A stretch of DNA of 64,000 nucleotides from ECT2AJA-044 sp965262845 (GTDB taxonomy: Bacteria; Bacteroidota; Bacteroidia; Flavobacteriales; ECT2AJA-044), in NCBI GenBank assembly GCA_965262845.1, contig CBDHFX010000002.1, positions 930,001-994,000 of the forward strand, given 5' to 3'. The position numbers were made by a program, and so were the translations under genes. The notes beneath the pieces were generated by a model, which worked only from the letters and a program-made list of their open reading frames with translations, had not been told where the DNA came from and searched no databases. The first letter of the stretch is position 1; every line of letters begins with the position of its first letter. Of this stretch, positions 1 to 7,359 are shown piece after piece.

Positions 1-52
1 AATTCCGGAAGCTGGAAGTGGTGGGGATGGCAATGTCTCGGGCCTCTTTCAT
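1..52 (-). CDS. 5' end of an unidentified gene cut by the left window edge
   Basis: An open frame starts with ATG at 52 on the minus strand and runs off the window after 17 codons (begins MKEARDIAIP). It is supported only by a good Bacteroidota -7 box (TATCTTTG) whose last base lies 9 nt before the ATG, the same spacing as in front of the gene at 61597. No family can be recognised from so few residues, and a chance frame is possible. Confidence 0.35.
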   Translation of the reverse strand, partial: MKEARDIAIPTTSSFRN

Positions 53-61
53 AAGCGCGGG

Positions 62-69
62 CAAAGATA
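62..69 (-). promoter_or_regulatory. Bacteroidota -7 box (TATCTTTG)
   Basis: Exact match to TAnnTTTG on the minus strand, 9 nt upstream of the ATG at 52. No convincing -33 TTG was seen at the usual distance. Confidence 0.4.
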
Positions 70-146
70 GCAATTAGCTCATTAGGTACCAGGTTCTGAG
101 CCTGGCCAGGGAAGCCCGGAAGCAAAAGAAACAGAGCTGCCGATGT

Positions 147-223
147 TGTCTTGTCCTGAAATAACTTTACTTTTTTTACTCATAATGGAGGGCTTCGGTG
201 TAAACCTATTTCAGGACAAGACA
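147..223. mobile_element. 77-bp MITE-like element with 17-bp perfect terminal inverted repeats
   Basis: The left arm 147-163 (TGTCTTGTCCTGAAATA) is the exact reverse complement of the right arm 207-223. The match resumes after two mismatches with TTTAC, so the arms reach about 24 bp. The element begins TG and ends CA, as IS3-like elements do, and only 43 bp separate the arms, so no transposase fits. It looks like an internally deleted IS or MITE. No target duplication is visible. A large stem-loop with another role is the alternative. Confidence 0.5.
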
Positions 224-239
224 GTATGCTTCATTTGCC

Positions 240-247
240 TATTTTTG
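240..247 (+). promoter_or_regulatory. Bacteroidota -7 box (TATTTTTG) for the mannosyltransferase operon
   Basis: Exact TAnnTTTG match, 17 nt before the TTG start at 265. It lies downstream of the upstream in-frame ATG at 226, so that ATG would not be in the transcript. This is the reason for preferring the TTG start. Confidence 0.45.
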
Positions 248-264
248 TTTGCCAACTCAGAATT

Positions 265-1005
265 TTGACAAAAGCTCTGGTCATCATACCGACCTACAAT
301 GAAGCAGACAACATCCGCCAGATCGTTGGAGCCGTTTTTAGCCTGGATCGGAATTATCATGTGCTGATCGTAGACGATGGATCGCCGGATGGAACCGGAA
401 ATATCGTGCAGGATCTGCAGCGCGAACACCCTGATGATCTGCACCTTATGCAAAGGCAGGGGAAAAATGGCCTGGGAACAGCATATATTGCGGCATTTCG
501 CTGGGCGCTGGAACGTGATTTTACGCATGTATTCGAAATGGATGCTGATTTTTCTCACGATCCGAAAGATCTGCCAAGGTTACTGGAGGCCTGCACGGAA
601 GACCATACCGATATGGCAATCGGGTCGCGCTATATCAAGGGAGTGAATGTAGTTAACTGGCCGATGAGCCGGGTGCTTTTGTCGTACTTCGCCTCAAAAT
701 ACGTACGCTTGGTGACCGGGCTGCCGATCGCAGACAGCACGGCCGGATTTAAATGCTACCGGAGGGAGGTACTGGAAACGATTGACCTCGGCACAATCCG
801 TTTCGTCGGCTACGCGTTCCAGATCGAAATGAAGTTCACGGCGTGGAAATGCGGATTCAAAATTGCCGAGGTTCCCGTTATCTTCACGGAACGCAAGTAC
901 GGCGAATCCAAAATGAATCGCGGAATTTTTACGGAAGCTGTCTTCGGGGTGATTTCGATGAAGATCGGAAGTTGGTTCAGAAAATACCCACAGAAAATTA
1001 ACTAA
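265..1005 (+). CDS. Polyprenol-phosphate mannosyltransferase (DPM1-like, GT2)
   Basis: A 246-residue GT-A glycosyltransferase of the dolichol/polyprenol-phosphate mannose synthase type. It transfers a sugar from a nucleotide donor to a lipid phosphate at the inner membrane face, supplying lipid-linked sugar for glycosylation. The core starts at once with VIIPTYNEADNI, then VDDGSPDGT and the metal-binding stretch EMDADFSHDP. There is no C-terminal membrane segment, as in short DPM1 enzymes. The TTG at 265 gives MTKALVIIPTYNE, the normal family start; an ATG at 226 would add 13 unusual residues and lies before the -7 box. The stop overlaps the dihydroorotase start by one base (TAATG), so the two are translationally coupled. 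The activity class is secure, the exact sugar is not. Confidence 0.88.
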   Translation: MTKALVIIPTYNEADNIRQIVGAVFSLDRNYHVLIVDDGSPDGTGNIVQDLQREHPDDLHLMQRQGKNGLGTAYIAAFRWALERDFTHVFEMDADFSHDPKDLPRLLEACTEDHTDMAIGSRYIKGVNVVNWPMSRVLLSYFASKYVRLVTGLPIADSTAGFKCYRREVLETIDLGTIRFVGYAFQIEMKFTAWKCGFKIAEVPVIFTERKYGESKMNRGIFTEAVFGVISMKIGSWFRKYPQKIN

Positions 1006-2345
1006 TGGAGATCTTGCTCAGGAATGCCCGACTGATCAACGAAGGCGTCATAAGTGAGGGTGATCTGCTGATCAGGAAAGGCCGGATCGAGCGTATTGAC
1101 GATCATATATCGCCCCAACACAGGCATGTGCGCGTGCAGGACCTTGAAGGGCGATACCTAATGCCCGGGATCATTGACGATCAGGTACATTTTCGTGAGC
1201 CCGGTCTTACGCACAAGGGAGATATTGCATCAGAGTCACGTGCGGCAGTGGCCGGTGGAATTACCTCTTACATGGAGCAGCCCAACACGAAACCGGCAGC
1301 GTTGACCCAGGAGCTGCTGAAAGAAAAGTATCAGCGTGCGGCAAGATCTTCGCTGGCGAATTACAGCTTCAATATGGGGGTCAGTGAAGATAATCTGGAT
1401 GAGGTCCTGCGGACCGATCCGAAACAGGTGGCCGGAATCAAGGTCTTCATGGGGTCAAGCACCGGGAATATGCTGGTGGAAAACGAGAAAGTGCTGGATC
1501 GCTTGTTCGCGGAAGCACCTACCATCATTATTACACATTGCGAGGATGAAGCAACGATCAAGGCGAATTTCGAGAAAGCCTATGTCAGGTATGGCGATAA
1601 CATCCCCTTTGACCAGCATGCTGCCATCCGGAGTGAAGAAGCCTGCTTTAGATCAAGCAGTTATGCTATTGAGCTGGCCAGGAAGCACGGTTCATACCTA
1701 CACGTATTCCATATCAGTACAGCCAGGGAGGCCCGGCAATTCGAAAACCACCTGCCACTCGAAAAAAAGAAGATCACCTCGGAAGTGTGTATCCATCACT
1801 TGTGGTTCTCCGATGAGGATTATGCCGGGAAAGGCGCTTTTATCAAGTGGAATCCTGCCATCAAAACAGCTTCGGACCGCGAGGGCCTCTGGAAGGCCTT
1901 GCTGAACAACCAGATCGATGTGGTTGCTACCGATCACGCTCCCCATACCCTGAAGGAAAAACAGAATCCCTACACCAGTGCCCCCTCAGGTGGGCCACTG
2001 GTACAGCATGCCCTTTTGGCTATGTTGGAACAACACCACAAAGGACGGATCTCTCTTGATAGGATCGTGGAGAAAATGTGCCACAATCCGGCCATTCTTT
2101 TTCGTATTCGCGAACGGGGTTTCCTGCGGGAAGGCTACAAAGCAGATCTCTGTGTTTTCGATCTGTCGGATCCGTGGACGGTCAACGCCGGGAATATCCT
2201 GTATAAATGCGGATGGTCCCCCTTCGAAGGAAGCACCTTCCGCGCCCGGGTCATCCACACCTTCGTGAACGGACAATGGGTTTACCGCAATGGGAAGATC
2301 AACGGATCGGTCCGTGGTGAACAATTACTTTTTGATCGTGATTGA
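1005..2345 (+). CDS. pyrC: Dihydroorotase (class I amidohydrolase)
   Basis: A 446-residue amidohydrolase that closes N-carbamoyl-aspartate to dihydroorotate in pyrimidine synthesis. Family landmarks are the N-terminal metal motif followed by FREPGLTHKG (about 63-72), GIKVFMGSSTGNM, THCED, HVFHIST and the catalytic TDHAPH stretch. The first histidine of the usual HxH metal motif is a glutamine here (DDQVHFREPG, Q60-x-H62). From memory this Q is common in Bacteroidota dihydroorotases, so it does not by itself mean an inactive enzyme. It starts inside the stop codon of the mannosyltransferase and is followed by a DUF4296 lipoprotein, a neighbourhood typical of this phylum. Confidence 0.93.
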   Translation: MEILLRNARLINEGVISEGDLLIRKGRIERIDDHISPQHRHVRVQDLEGRYLMPGIIDDQVHFREPGLTHKGDIASESRAAVAGGITSYMEQPNTKPAALTQELLKEKYQRAARSSLANYSFNMGVSEDNLDEVLRTDPKQVAGIKVFMGSSTGNMLVENEKVLDRLFAEAPTIIITHCEDEATIKANFEKAYVRYGDNIPFDQHAAIRSEEACFRSSSYAIELARKHGSYLHVFHISTAREARQFENHLPLEKKKITSEVCIHHLWFSDEDYAGKGAFIKWNPAIKTASDREGLWKALLNNQIDVVATDHAPHTLKEKQNPYTSAPSGGPLVQHALLAMLEQHHKGRISLDRIVEKMCHNPAILFRIRERGFLREGYKADLCVFDLSDPWTVNAGNILYKCGWSPFEGSTFRARVIHTFVNGQWVYRNGKINGSVRGEQLLFDRD

Positions 2346-2379
2346 TCCAGGCCGGAACCTCAGGTGGGAGCAATGGCCC

Positions 2380-2718
2380 ATGCCAGGGCTGGTGCCCGGG
2401 TTAATGCTCATGTTATCGCTGCTCAGCGGGTGCACCTGGGAGAAGCGTCCGGACAATATTCTGCCACAAGACAAAATGGTAGCGGTGATGGTCGATATGC
2501 ACTTGGCGGAGAGCATCGGAAAAACCGATGTGCTAACCCGGGACAGCATGCGGATCTCCAATGACGCACTCTATAGGTACGTGTATGAAAAGCACGGCAT
2601 TTCCGCAGATGATTACCATCGTTCCTTTGAGTGGTACGGTGAGCACCTCAGGGAATTTGACGAAGTGTATGCCAGGGTGATCGAGAAGCTGAATCAGATG
2701 GAAGCCGCCCGGCAATAG
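2380..2718 (+). CDS. DUF4296 lipoprotein
   Basis: A small lipoprotein of 112 residues. A hydrophobic signal ends in the lipobox LLSGC at about residue 18, and the mature part carries DMHLAES and a segment of the form YRYVYEKHGIS, the pattern of DUF4296. That family is found next to dihydroorotase or epimerase genes in Bacteroidota and has no known function. The frame is open from 2290, but the ATG at 2380 gives a normal signal peptide and has GGGAG about 10 nt upstream. It is probably the third gene of the mannosyltransferase-pyrC operon. Family assignment is from memory of the motif pattern. Confidence 0.78.
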   Translation: MPGLVPGLMLMLSLLSGCTWEKRPDNILPQDKMVAVMVDMHLAESIGKTDVLTRDSMRISNDALYRYVYEKHGISADDYHRSFEWYGEHLREFDEVYARVIEKLNQMEAARQ

Positions 2719-2733
2719 CGGGGCAATTGCCGA

Positions 2734-3738
2734 TCAACCCTTTGGAAAATGTGCCGCAGTTTCTTCTATGGTTTGCTTGAGCTGCCGAAACCTGAACCCC
2801 AGACGTTTTTGGATCTTGGAACTGCTGCAGCGCACTTTCTGTTGTGCGGCCCGGGCAGTCTCCCTGGTCACCAGGGGCTGCGCACCCATAAGCCAGGCCC
2901 TCAGTGCTTCCACCCGCCACACCATGCTCCCCAACCATGCCGGCGTATTTCGATAGGGTGGCTTTACGCCCAGGGCCAGGGCCATTTGGGTGAATACCTC
3001 ACGGTATGATGTGTTGTCTGCGCACAGCACAAATCGTTCGTTTTCGATGTCGCTCCCGGCCAGTTCGATCAAGGCAGCTACTACATCGCGAACATCGACA
3101 TAACCGTTGACCCCTTCGGAGTAAAAGGAAAATCCGCCTGCGATGTTCGAAAATATCCTGGAAGAACCCTCCTCCCAGAACCCCGGCCCAAGAATGATGC
3201 CTGGGTTTACGATCACGGCTGGTAAGCCTTCTTCAATTCCTCGCCAAACCTGTTGCTCTGCATTGTATTTCGATATGCCGTAACTGGAGTTACCGGGGTC
3301 TGGTTTCCAGACGGTCTGCTCGTCAATTTCCGCAGATCCATCCGCCCGTCCAAGGGCGGCCACGGAGCTTACATAAGCCAGCTTACGAACCCCCGATACC
3401 AAAGAGAGATTGACGATATTCGCTGTGCCCTGCTCATTGATATGGAACAGCCGCCTGCGGTCGCGGGGGTTAAAGGAGACCAGCGCCGCACAGTGGAACA
3501 CGAGTTCGACACCTGCCAGGGCATCTTCCAGCACACCGAAATCGTGAAGATCGCCCTGAATCCAGTCAATCCGATTGAAAAGTTCATCGGCCGAACGGGA
3601 AAATAATGCAAAGATCTCGCGGACGTGCTCCCTGCGCTGCTCTGTACGGTAAAGGGCACGGACAGACTCTTCTTTCCGAGCGAGTTCGAAGAGCAGGTGA
3701 CTCCCGACCAGTCCTGTACCTCCGGTGACAAAGATCAT
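2734..3738 (-). CDS. NAD(P)-dependent epimerase/dehydratase (extended SDR)
   Basis: A 334-residue extended short-chain dehydrogenase. The Rossmann motif TGGTGLVGSHL sits at residues 5-15. FHCAALVSF follows, then the catalytic YxxxK (YGISKYNAEQ) and NPGIILGPGFW, resembling 3-beta-hydroxysteroid dehydrogenase or dihydroflavonol reductase-like members. The substrate cannot be told from the sequence; a nucleotide sugar or a lipid-linked alcohol is likely. It converges on the DUF4296 gene (15 nt between stops) and diverges from tyrS across a 42-bp intergenic region that holds the promoter of tyrS. Confidence 0.85.
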   Translation of the reverse strand: MIFVTGGTGLVGSHLLFELARKEESVRALYRTEQRREHVREIFALFSRSADELFNRIDWIQGDLHDFGVLEDALAGVELVFHCAALVSFNPRDRRRLFHINEQGTANIVNLSLVSGVRKLAYVSSVAALGRADGSAEIDEQTVWKPDPGNSSYGISKYNAEQQVWRGIEEGLPAVIVNPGIILGPGFWEEGSSRIFSNIAGGFSFYSEGVNGYVDVRDVVAALIELAGSDIENERFVLCADNTSYREVFTQMALALGVKPPYRNTPAWLGSMVWRVEALRAWLMGAQPLVTRETARAAQQKVRCSSSKIQKRLGFRFRQLKQTIEETAAHFPKG

Positions 3739-3753
3739 ACGGCCAAATTACAT

Positions 3754-3761
3754 TAAATTTG
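3754..3761 (+). promoter_or_regulatory. -7 box (TAAATTTG) for the tyrS fusion
   Basis: Exact TAnnTTTG match in the 42-bp divergent intergenic region, 19 nt before the ATG at 3781. The predicted leader is therefore only about 13 nt. Confidence 0.45.
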
Positions 3762-3780
3762 AGCGCCAAACCGAGCCAAA

Positions 3781-6700
3781 ATGAGTGCCTTTATTGAAGA
3801 GTTGAAGTGGCGGGAGATGATCCACGATATCATGCCCGGAACGGATAAAGCCCTGGAGCGAGAGGGTGTCATTGGTTATGTCGGTTTTGATCCGACCGCG
3901 CAATCCCTGCATATTGGGAATTTGGTGCCGATCATGCTGCTGAGCCACTTTCAGCGAGCCGGGCACAAACCCCTGGCCCTGGTGGGAGGAGCAACGGGAA
4001 TGGTGGGGGATCCGTCCGGAAAGAAAGCCGAGCGCCAGCTGCTGAGTGAAGAAGAGTTGAAAGAAAACACCGGGTGCATCAAAGCTCAGCTGGAGAAATT
4101 CCTCTCCTTTGATGGGGAGAATGCGGCGGAGATCGTGAACAACTACGATTGGTTTCGGGAGGTTCGGCTGCTCAAATTCCTACGTGATACCGGAAAGCAT
4201 TTGACAGTCAGTTACATGATGGGCAAGGATTCCGTAAAAACACGACTCGGAACCGGTTTGTCATTTGCGGAGTTCAGCTATCAGCTGATCCAGGGGTACG
4301 ATTTTTATCACTTGAAAAAGGAACGCAACTGTATTCTGCAGATGGGCGGATCGGATCAATGGGGAAACATCACGGCCGGAACCGAACTGATCCACCGAAT
4401 GGGTGCCGGAGAAGCCTTTGCCCTCACCTGCCCGTTGATCACAAAAGCCGATGGGACCAAGTTTGGCAAGTCCGGGCAAGGTGAAAATATTTGGCTGGAT
4501 CCGAAAAAGACCTCGCCATCTGAGTTTTATCAATACTGGCTGAATGTTGCGGATGAGGACGTGTACAAATGGATCCGCATTTTTAGTTTAAAGCCCCACG
4601 AAGAGATTGAAGCACTTGAGGCAAAACATACGAAAGCGCCCCATCTCAGACCGCTCCAAAAGGCTCTGGCAGAGGAGTTGACCATTCGTGTGCATTCGAA
4701 AGAGGAATTAGATAAAGCTAAACTGGCCCCGCAGATCAGGTCCGGTAGATCAACCAGGAAGGACCCGGGTAAGGATATCTTATCGACGTTAGGCTCTGCT
4801 GATGTGATTGATGTTCCTGCGACTGGCATTGTGGAGGACTATTCCCGTGGATTGAACATTGTGGACTTGCTGGCTGAGAAGACGAAGGTTTTCCCTTCTA
4901 CAAGTGAGGCACGTCGGATGCTGAGGAGCAAGGCTGTTTTTCTAAACAATAAGGAGGTTGATGAATCCTATCAGGTAAGCAAAGAAGATTTGCAGGAAAA
5001 TTATTACCTTCTGGTGCAAAAAGGAAAGAAGAAATATTATCATCTTAGTGTATTTTTTGATTGGTTTTTGCATGATCTTTTTCATAAAGAAGAATTTAAA
5101 TTAGAGCTTCATCCAAAGTTGCCCGGAACGCAAAAAAAGCCTGATTATCTTGTAAAGGGAAATGGGGTGGAGTTTTATCTTGAAGCAACAGTGGCATCGG
5201 GTAAGCCTGAATCAGAAAGGGCAAGGGAAAACCGTGAGGACATCCTTATAAACTACCTTGTTGATAAGATAGAATCCCCAAACCCCTGGTGGTTGGAAAT
5301 TGAAGAACTAACCTGGAAAACGAATAATCAACCAAGTAATAAAAAAATCAAACAGTACTTAGAGAACAAAGTAAAAGCAATTGATCCGGTAAGAGATACA
5401 AATAAAGTGTATGGAGTAGACAGAACAGATAAGATTACCTACGAAGACGAAAATATAAAACTAGTCATCTATCTTCTTCCCAAATCAAAAGGAAGCGGCA
5501 TTTCATGGGGAATGGGGCCAAGTGAGCCGTTTGTGGGTGGTTCAGAGAACTCCATTATAAAGGCTATCGAAAAAAAGAAACTCCGATATGGAGAATTAGA
5601 CAAACCCTATCTGATTTGTCTCAATGTAACTGATGAACGCGTAGATGGCTCTGACATTGAAAGCGCTTTGTACTATGCTTTGGAGCATTTGTTTTTAAAA
5701 AAGCAAAATACCAGGGTCAGTGCCGTTTTTATCACTTGTGTATTCCCAAATAATCCATCGGACTTTGCAGTATGGTTGTTTCGTAATCCTGATGCATCAA
5801 AAGAATTACCCTTAAAATTCAAACATCAAAAGGTAATTGAAATGGATCCCCGATCCGCTGAGGCGTACTACAACCGGGGCATTGTCAAGAGCAAATCAGG
5901 GGATTACTCAGGAGCAATCAAGGACTTCGATAAGGCCATTGAGCTCAAGCCCCGATCCGCTGAGGCATACAACAATCGGGGGGTCGCCAAGAAAGATTTA
6001 AAGGATTATTTAGGAGCGATCAAAGACTACGATAAGGCCATTGAGATCAATCCCCAATACGCCGGGGCATACAGCAATCGGGGGGTTGCCAAAAGTGAAT
6101 TAACAGATTATTTAGGAGCAATCAAAGACTACGATAAGGCCATTGAGATCAATCCCCGATCCGCTGAGGCATACAACAACCGGGGGGTTGCCAAAAGTGA
6201 ATTAACAGATTATTTAGGAGCAATCAAAGACTACGATAAGGCCATTGAGATCAATCCCCAAGACGCTGGGACATACATTGAACGGGGAAATGCCAAGAGT
6301 AAATTAGAGGATTACCCAGGGGCAATCAAAGACTACGATAAGGCCATTGAGATCAATCCCCAAGACGCTGGGACATACATTGAACGGGGAAATGCCAAGA
6401 GTAAATTAGAGGATTACCCAGGGGCAATCAAAGACTACGATAAGGCCATTGAGATCAATCCCCAATACGCCGGGGCATACAGCAATCGGGGGGTTGCCAA
6501 AAGTGAATTAACAGATTATTTAGGAGCAATCAAAGACTACGATAAGGCCATTGAGATCAATCCCCAATTCGCTGATGCATACTGCAACCGAGGGGGCGCC
6601 AAGGGGAAATTAAGGGATTACTCAGGGGCAATTAAAGACTTCAATGAAGCAATTAAGTTCAATCCCCGATACGCTGATGCATACAGCAATCGGGGGGTTG

Positions 6701-7230
6701 CCAAAAGTGAATTAACAGATTATTTAGGAGCAATCAAAGACTACGATAAGGCTATTGAGCTCAATCCCCGATCCGCTAATGCATACAGCAACCGGGGGTT
6801 TGCCAGGATGAAATCAGGGGATTACCCAGAGGCAATCAAGGACTACGATAAGGCCATTGAGATCAATCCCCGATACGCTAATGCATACAACAACCGGGGG
6901 TTTGCCAGGATGAAATCAGGGGATTACCCAGAGGCAATCAAGGACTACGACAAGGCCATTGAAATAGACTCCCGATATGCTGAGGTGTACAACAACCGGG
7001 GGGTTGCCAAAATGAGATCAGAGGATTATTTAGGAGCAATAAAAGACTACGACAAGGCCATTGAGATCAATCCCCAATTCGCTGAGGCATACTACAATCG
7101 CGTGATTGCCAAAATGAAATCAGAGGATTACACAGGGGCAATTGAAGACTTCGATAAGGCCGTTGAGATCAATCCCCAATTCGCTGAGGTATACAACAGC
7201 CGGAGAGGTGCCAACTACAATTTCTTGTAG
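3781..7230 (+). CDS. tyrS: Tyrosyl-tRNA synthetase fused to a PD-(D/E)XK-like region and 13 TPR repeats
   Basis: One uninterrupted frame of 1149 codons. Residues 1-422 are a complete class I TyrRS: HIGN at 44-47, QMGGSDQWGN near 187-196, KFGKS at 227-231 in the KMSKS position, and a C-terminal S4 RNA-binding domain ending LLVQKGKKKYY where bacterial TyrRS normally stops. The protein instead continues into residues about 425-640, which resemble free-standing PD-(D/E)XK nuclease-like proteins: FLHDLF, LHPKLPGT, PDYLV (D455), FYLEATV (E468-A-T470) and a later RYGELDKPYLICLN. Threonine stands where the catalytic lysine is expected, so activity is uncertain. Residues 691-1132 are 13 TPRs of 34 residues. 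GC falls by eye near 4930-5050, just before the junction. TyrRS is normally about 430 residues, so this one is 2.7 times too long. A separate gene joined by loss of the tyrS stop is the simplest origin; a chimeric assembly must be excluded. Confidence 0.9.
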   Translation: MSAFIEELKWREMIHDIMPGTDKALEREGVIGYVGFDPTAQSLHIGNLVPIMLLSHFQRAGHKPLALVGGATGMVGDPSGKKAERQLLSEEELKENTGCIKAQLEKFLSFDGENAAEIVNNYDWFREVRLLKFLRDTGKHLTVSYMMGKDSVKTRLGTGLSFAEFSYQLIQGYDFYHLKKERNCILQMGGSDQWGNITAGTELIHRMGAGEAFALTCPLITKADGTKFGKSGQGENIWLDPKKTSPSEFYQYWLNVADEDVYKWIRIFSLKPHEEIEALEAKHTKAPHLRPLQKALAEELTIRVHSKEELDKAKLAPQIRSGRSTRKDPGKDILSTLGSADVIDVPATGIVEDYSRGLNIVDLLAEKTKVFPSTSEARRMLRSKAVFLNNKEVDESYQVSKEDLQENYYLLVQKGKKKYYHLSVFFDWFLHDLFHKEEFKLELHPKLPGTQKKPDYLVKGNGVEFYLEATVASGKPESERARENREDILINYLVDKIESPNPWWLEIEELTWKTNNQPSNKKIKQYLENKVKAIDPVRDTNKVYGVDRTDKITYEDENIKLVIYLLPKSKGSGISWGMGPSEPFVGGSENSIIKAIEKKKLRYGELDKPYLICLNVTDERVDGSDIESALYYALEHLFLKKQNTRVSAVFITCVFPNNPSDFAVWLFRNPDASKELPLKFKHQKVIEMDPRSAEAYYNRGIVKSKSGDYSGAIKDFDKAIELKPRSAEAYNNRGVAKKDLKDYLGAIKDYDKAIEINPQYAGAYSNRGVAKSELTDYLGAIKDYDKAIEINPRSAEAYNNRGVAKSELTDYLGAIKDYDKAIEINPQDAGTYIERGNAKSKLEDYPGAIKDYDKAIEINPQDAGTYIERGNAKSKLEDYPGAIKDYDKAIEINPQYAGAYSNRGVAKSELTDYLGAIKDYDKAIEINPQFADAYCNRGGAKGKLRDYSGAIKDFNEAIKFNPRYADAYSNRGVAKSELTDYLGAIKDYDKAIELNPRSANAYSNRGFARMKSGDYPEAIKDYDKAIEINPRYANAYNNRGFARMKSGDYPEAIKDYDKAIEIDSRYAEVYNNRGVAKMRSEDYLGAIKDYDKAIEINPQFAEAYYNRVIAKMKSEDYTGAIEDFDKAVEINPQFAEVYNSRRGANYNFL
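5851..7176 (+). repeat. 13 tandem 102-bp TPR-coding units
   Basis: Each unit encodes 34 residues of the form AYxNRGxAKxxxxDYxGAIK followed by DYDKAIEINP, a canonical TPR. Units 5 (6259-6360) and 6 (6361-6462) appear identical at the nucleotide level, and units 3, 4, 7 and 9 share long identical blocks, so the array has been expanded or homogenised recently. A fourteenth partial unit of 17 residues ends the protein. Confidence 0.95.
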
Positions 7231-7294
7231 GTCGTTATTGCTGATCCTTCCCCTGGTAGCCACCTTAAACCCCAGGCTGCCTGATCGGTCGCAA

Positions 7295-7311
7295 GTGGCG
7301 ATCACCGCCAC
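7295..7311 (+). other. Short stem-loop after the tyrS fusion
   Basis: GTGGCG-ATCAC-CGCCAC forms a 6-bp GC-rich stem 65 nt after the stop codon. No T-run follows, so it is at best a weak or factor-dependent terminator. Confidence 0.25.
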
Positions 7312-7359
7312 CTGTTCCTGGCTGATCCCTGGCTTAGTAGCCTCCCCTCCCCGTTTACC

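Noticed and set aside
82..183. Minus-strand frame MSKKSKVISGQDNIG, 33 codons, starting inside the 77-bp element
   Set aside because: It reads through the inverted repeat, has no family match, and looks like a chance frame.
1005..2345. Dihydroorotase called inactive because of QxH instead of HxH
   Set aside because: The catalytic TDHAPH region and the carbamylated-Lys region are intact and the Q form is, from memory, usual in this phylum.
5851..7176. Regular 102-bp repeats resembling a CRISPR-like array
   Set aside because: They are contiguous, in frame and encode canonical TPRs without spacers.
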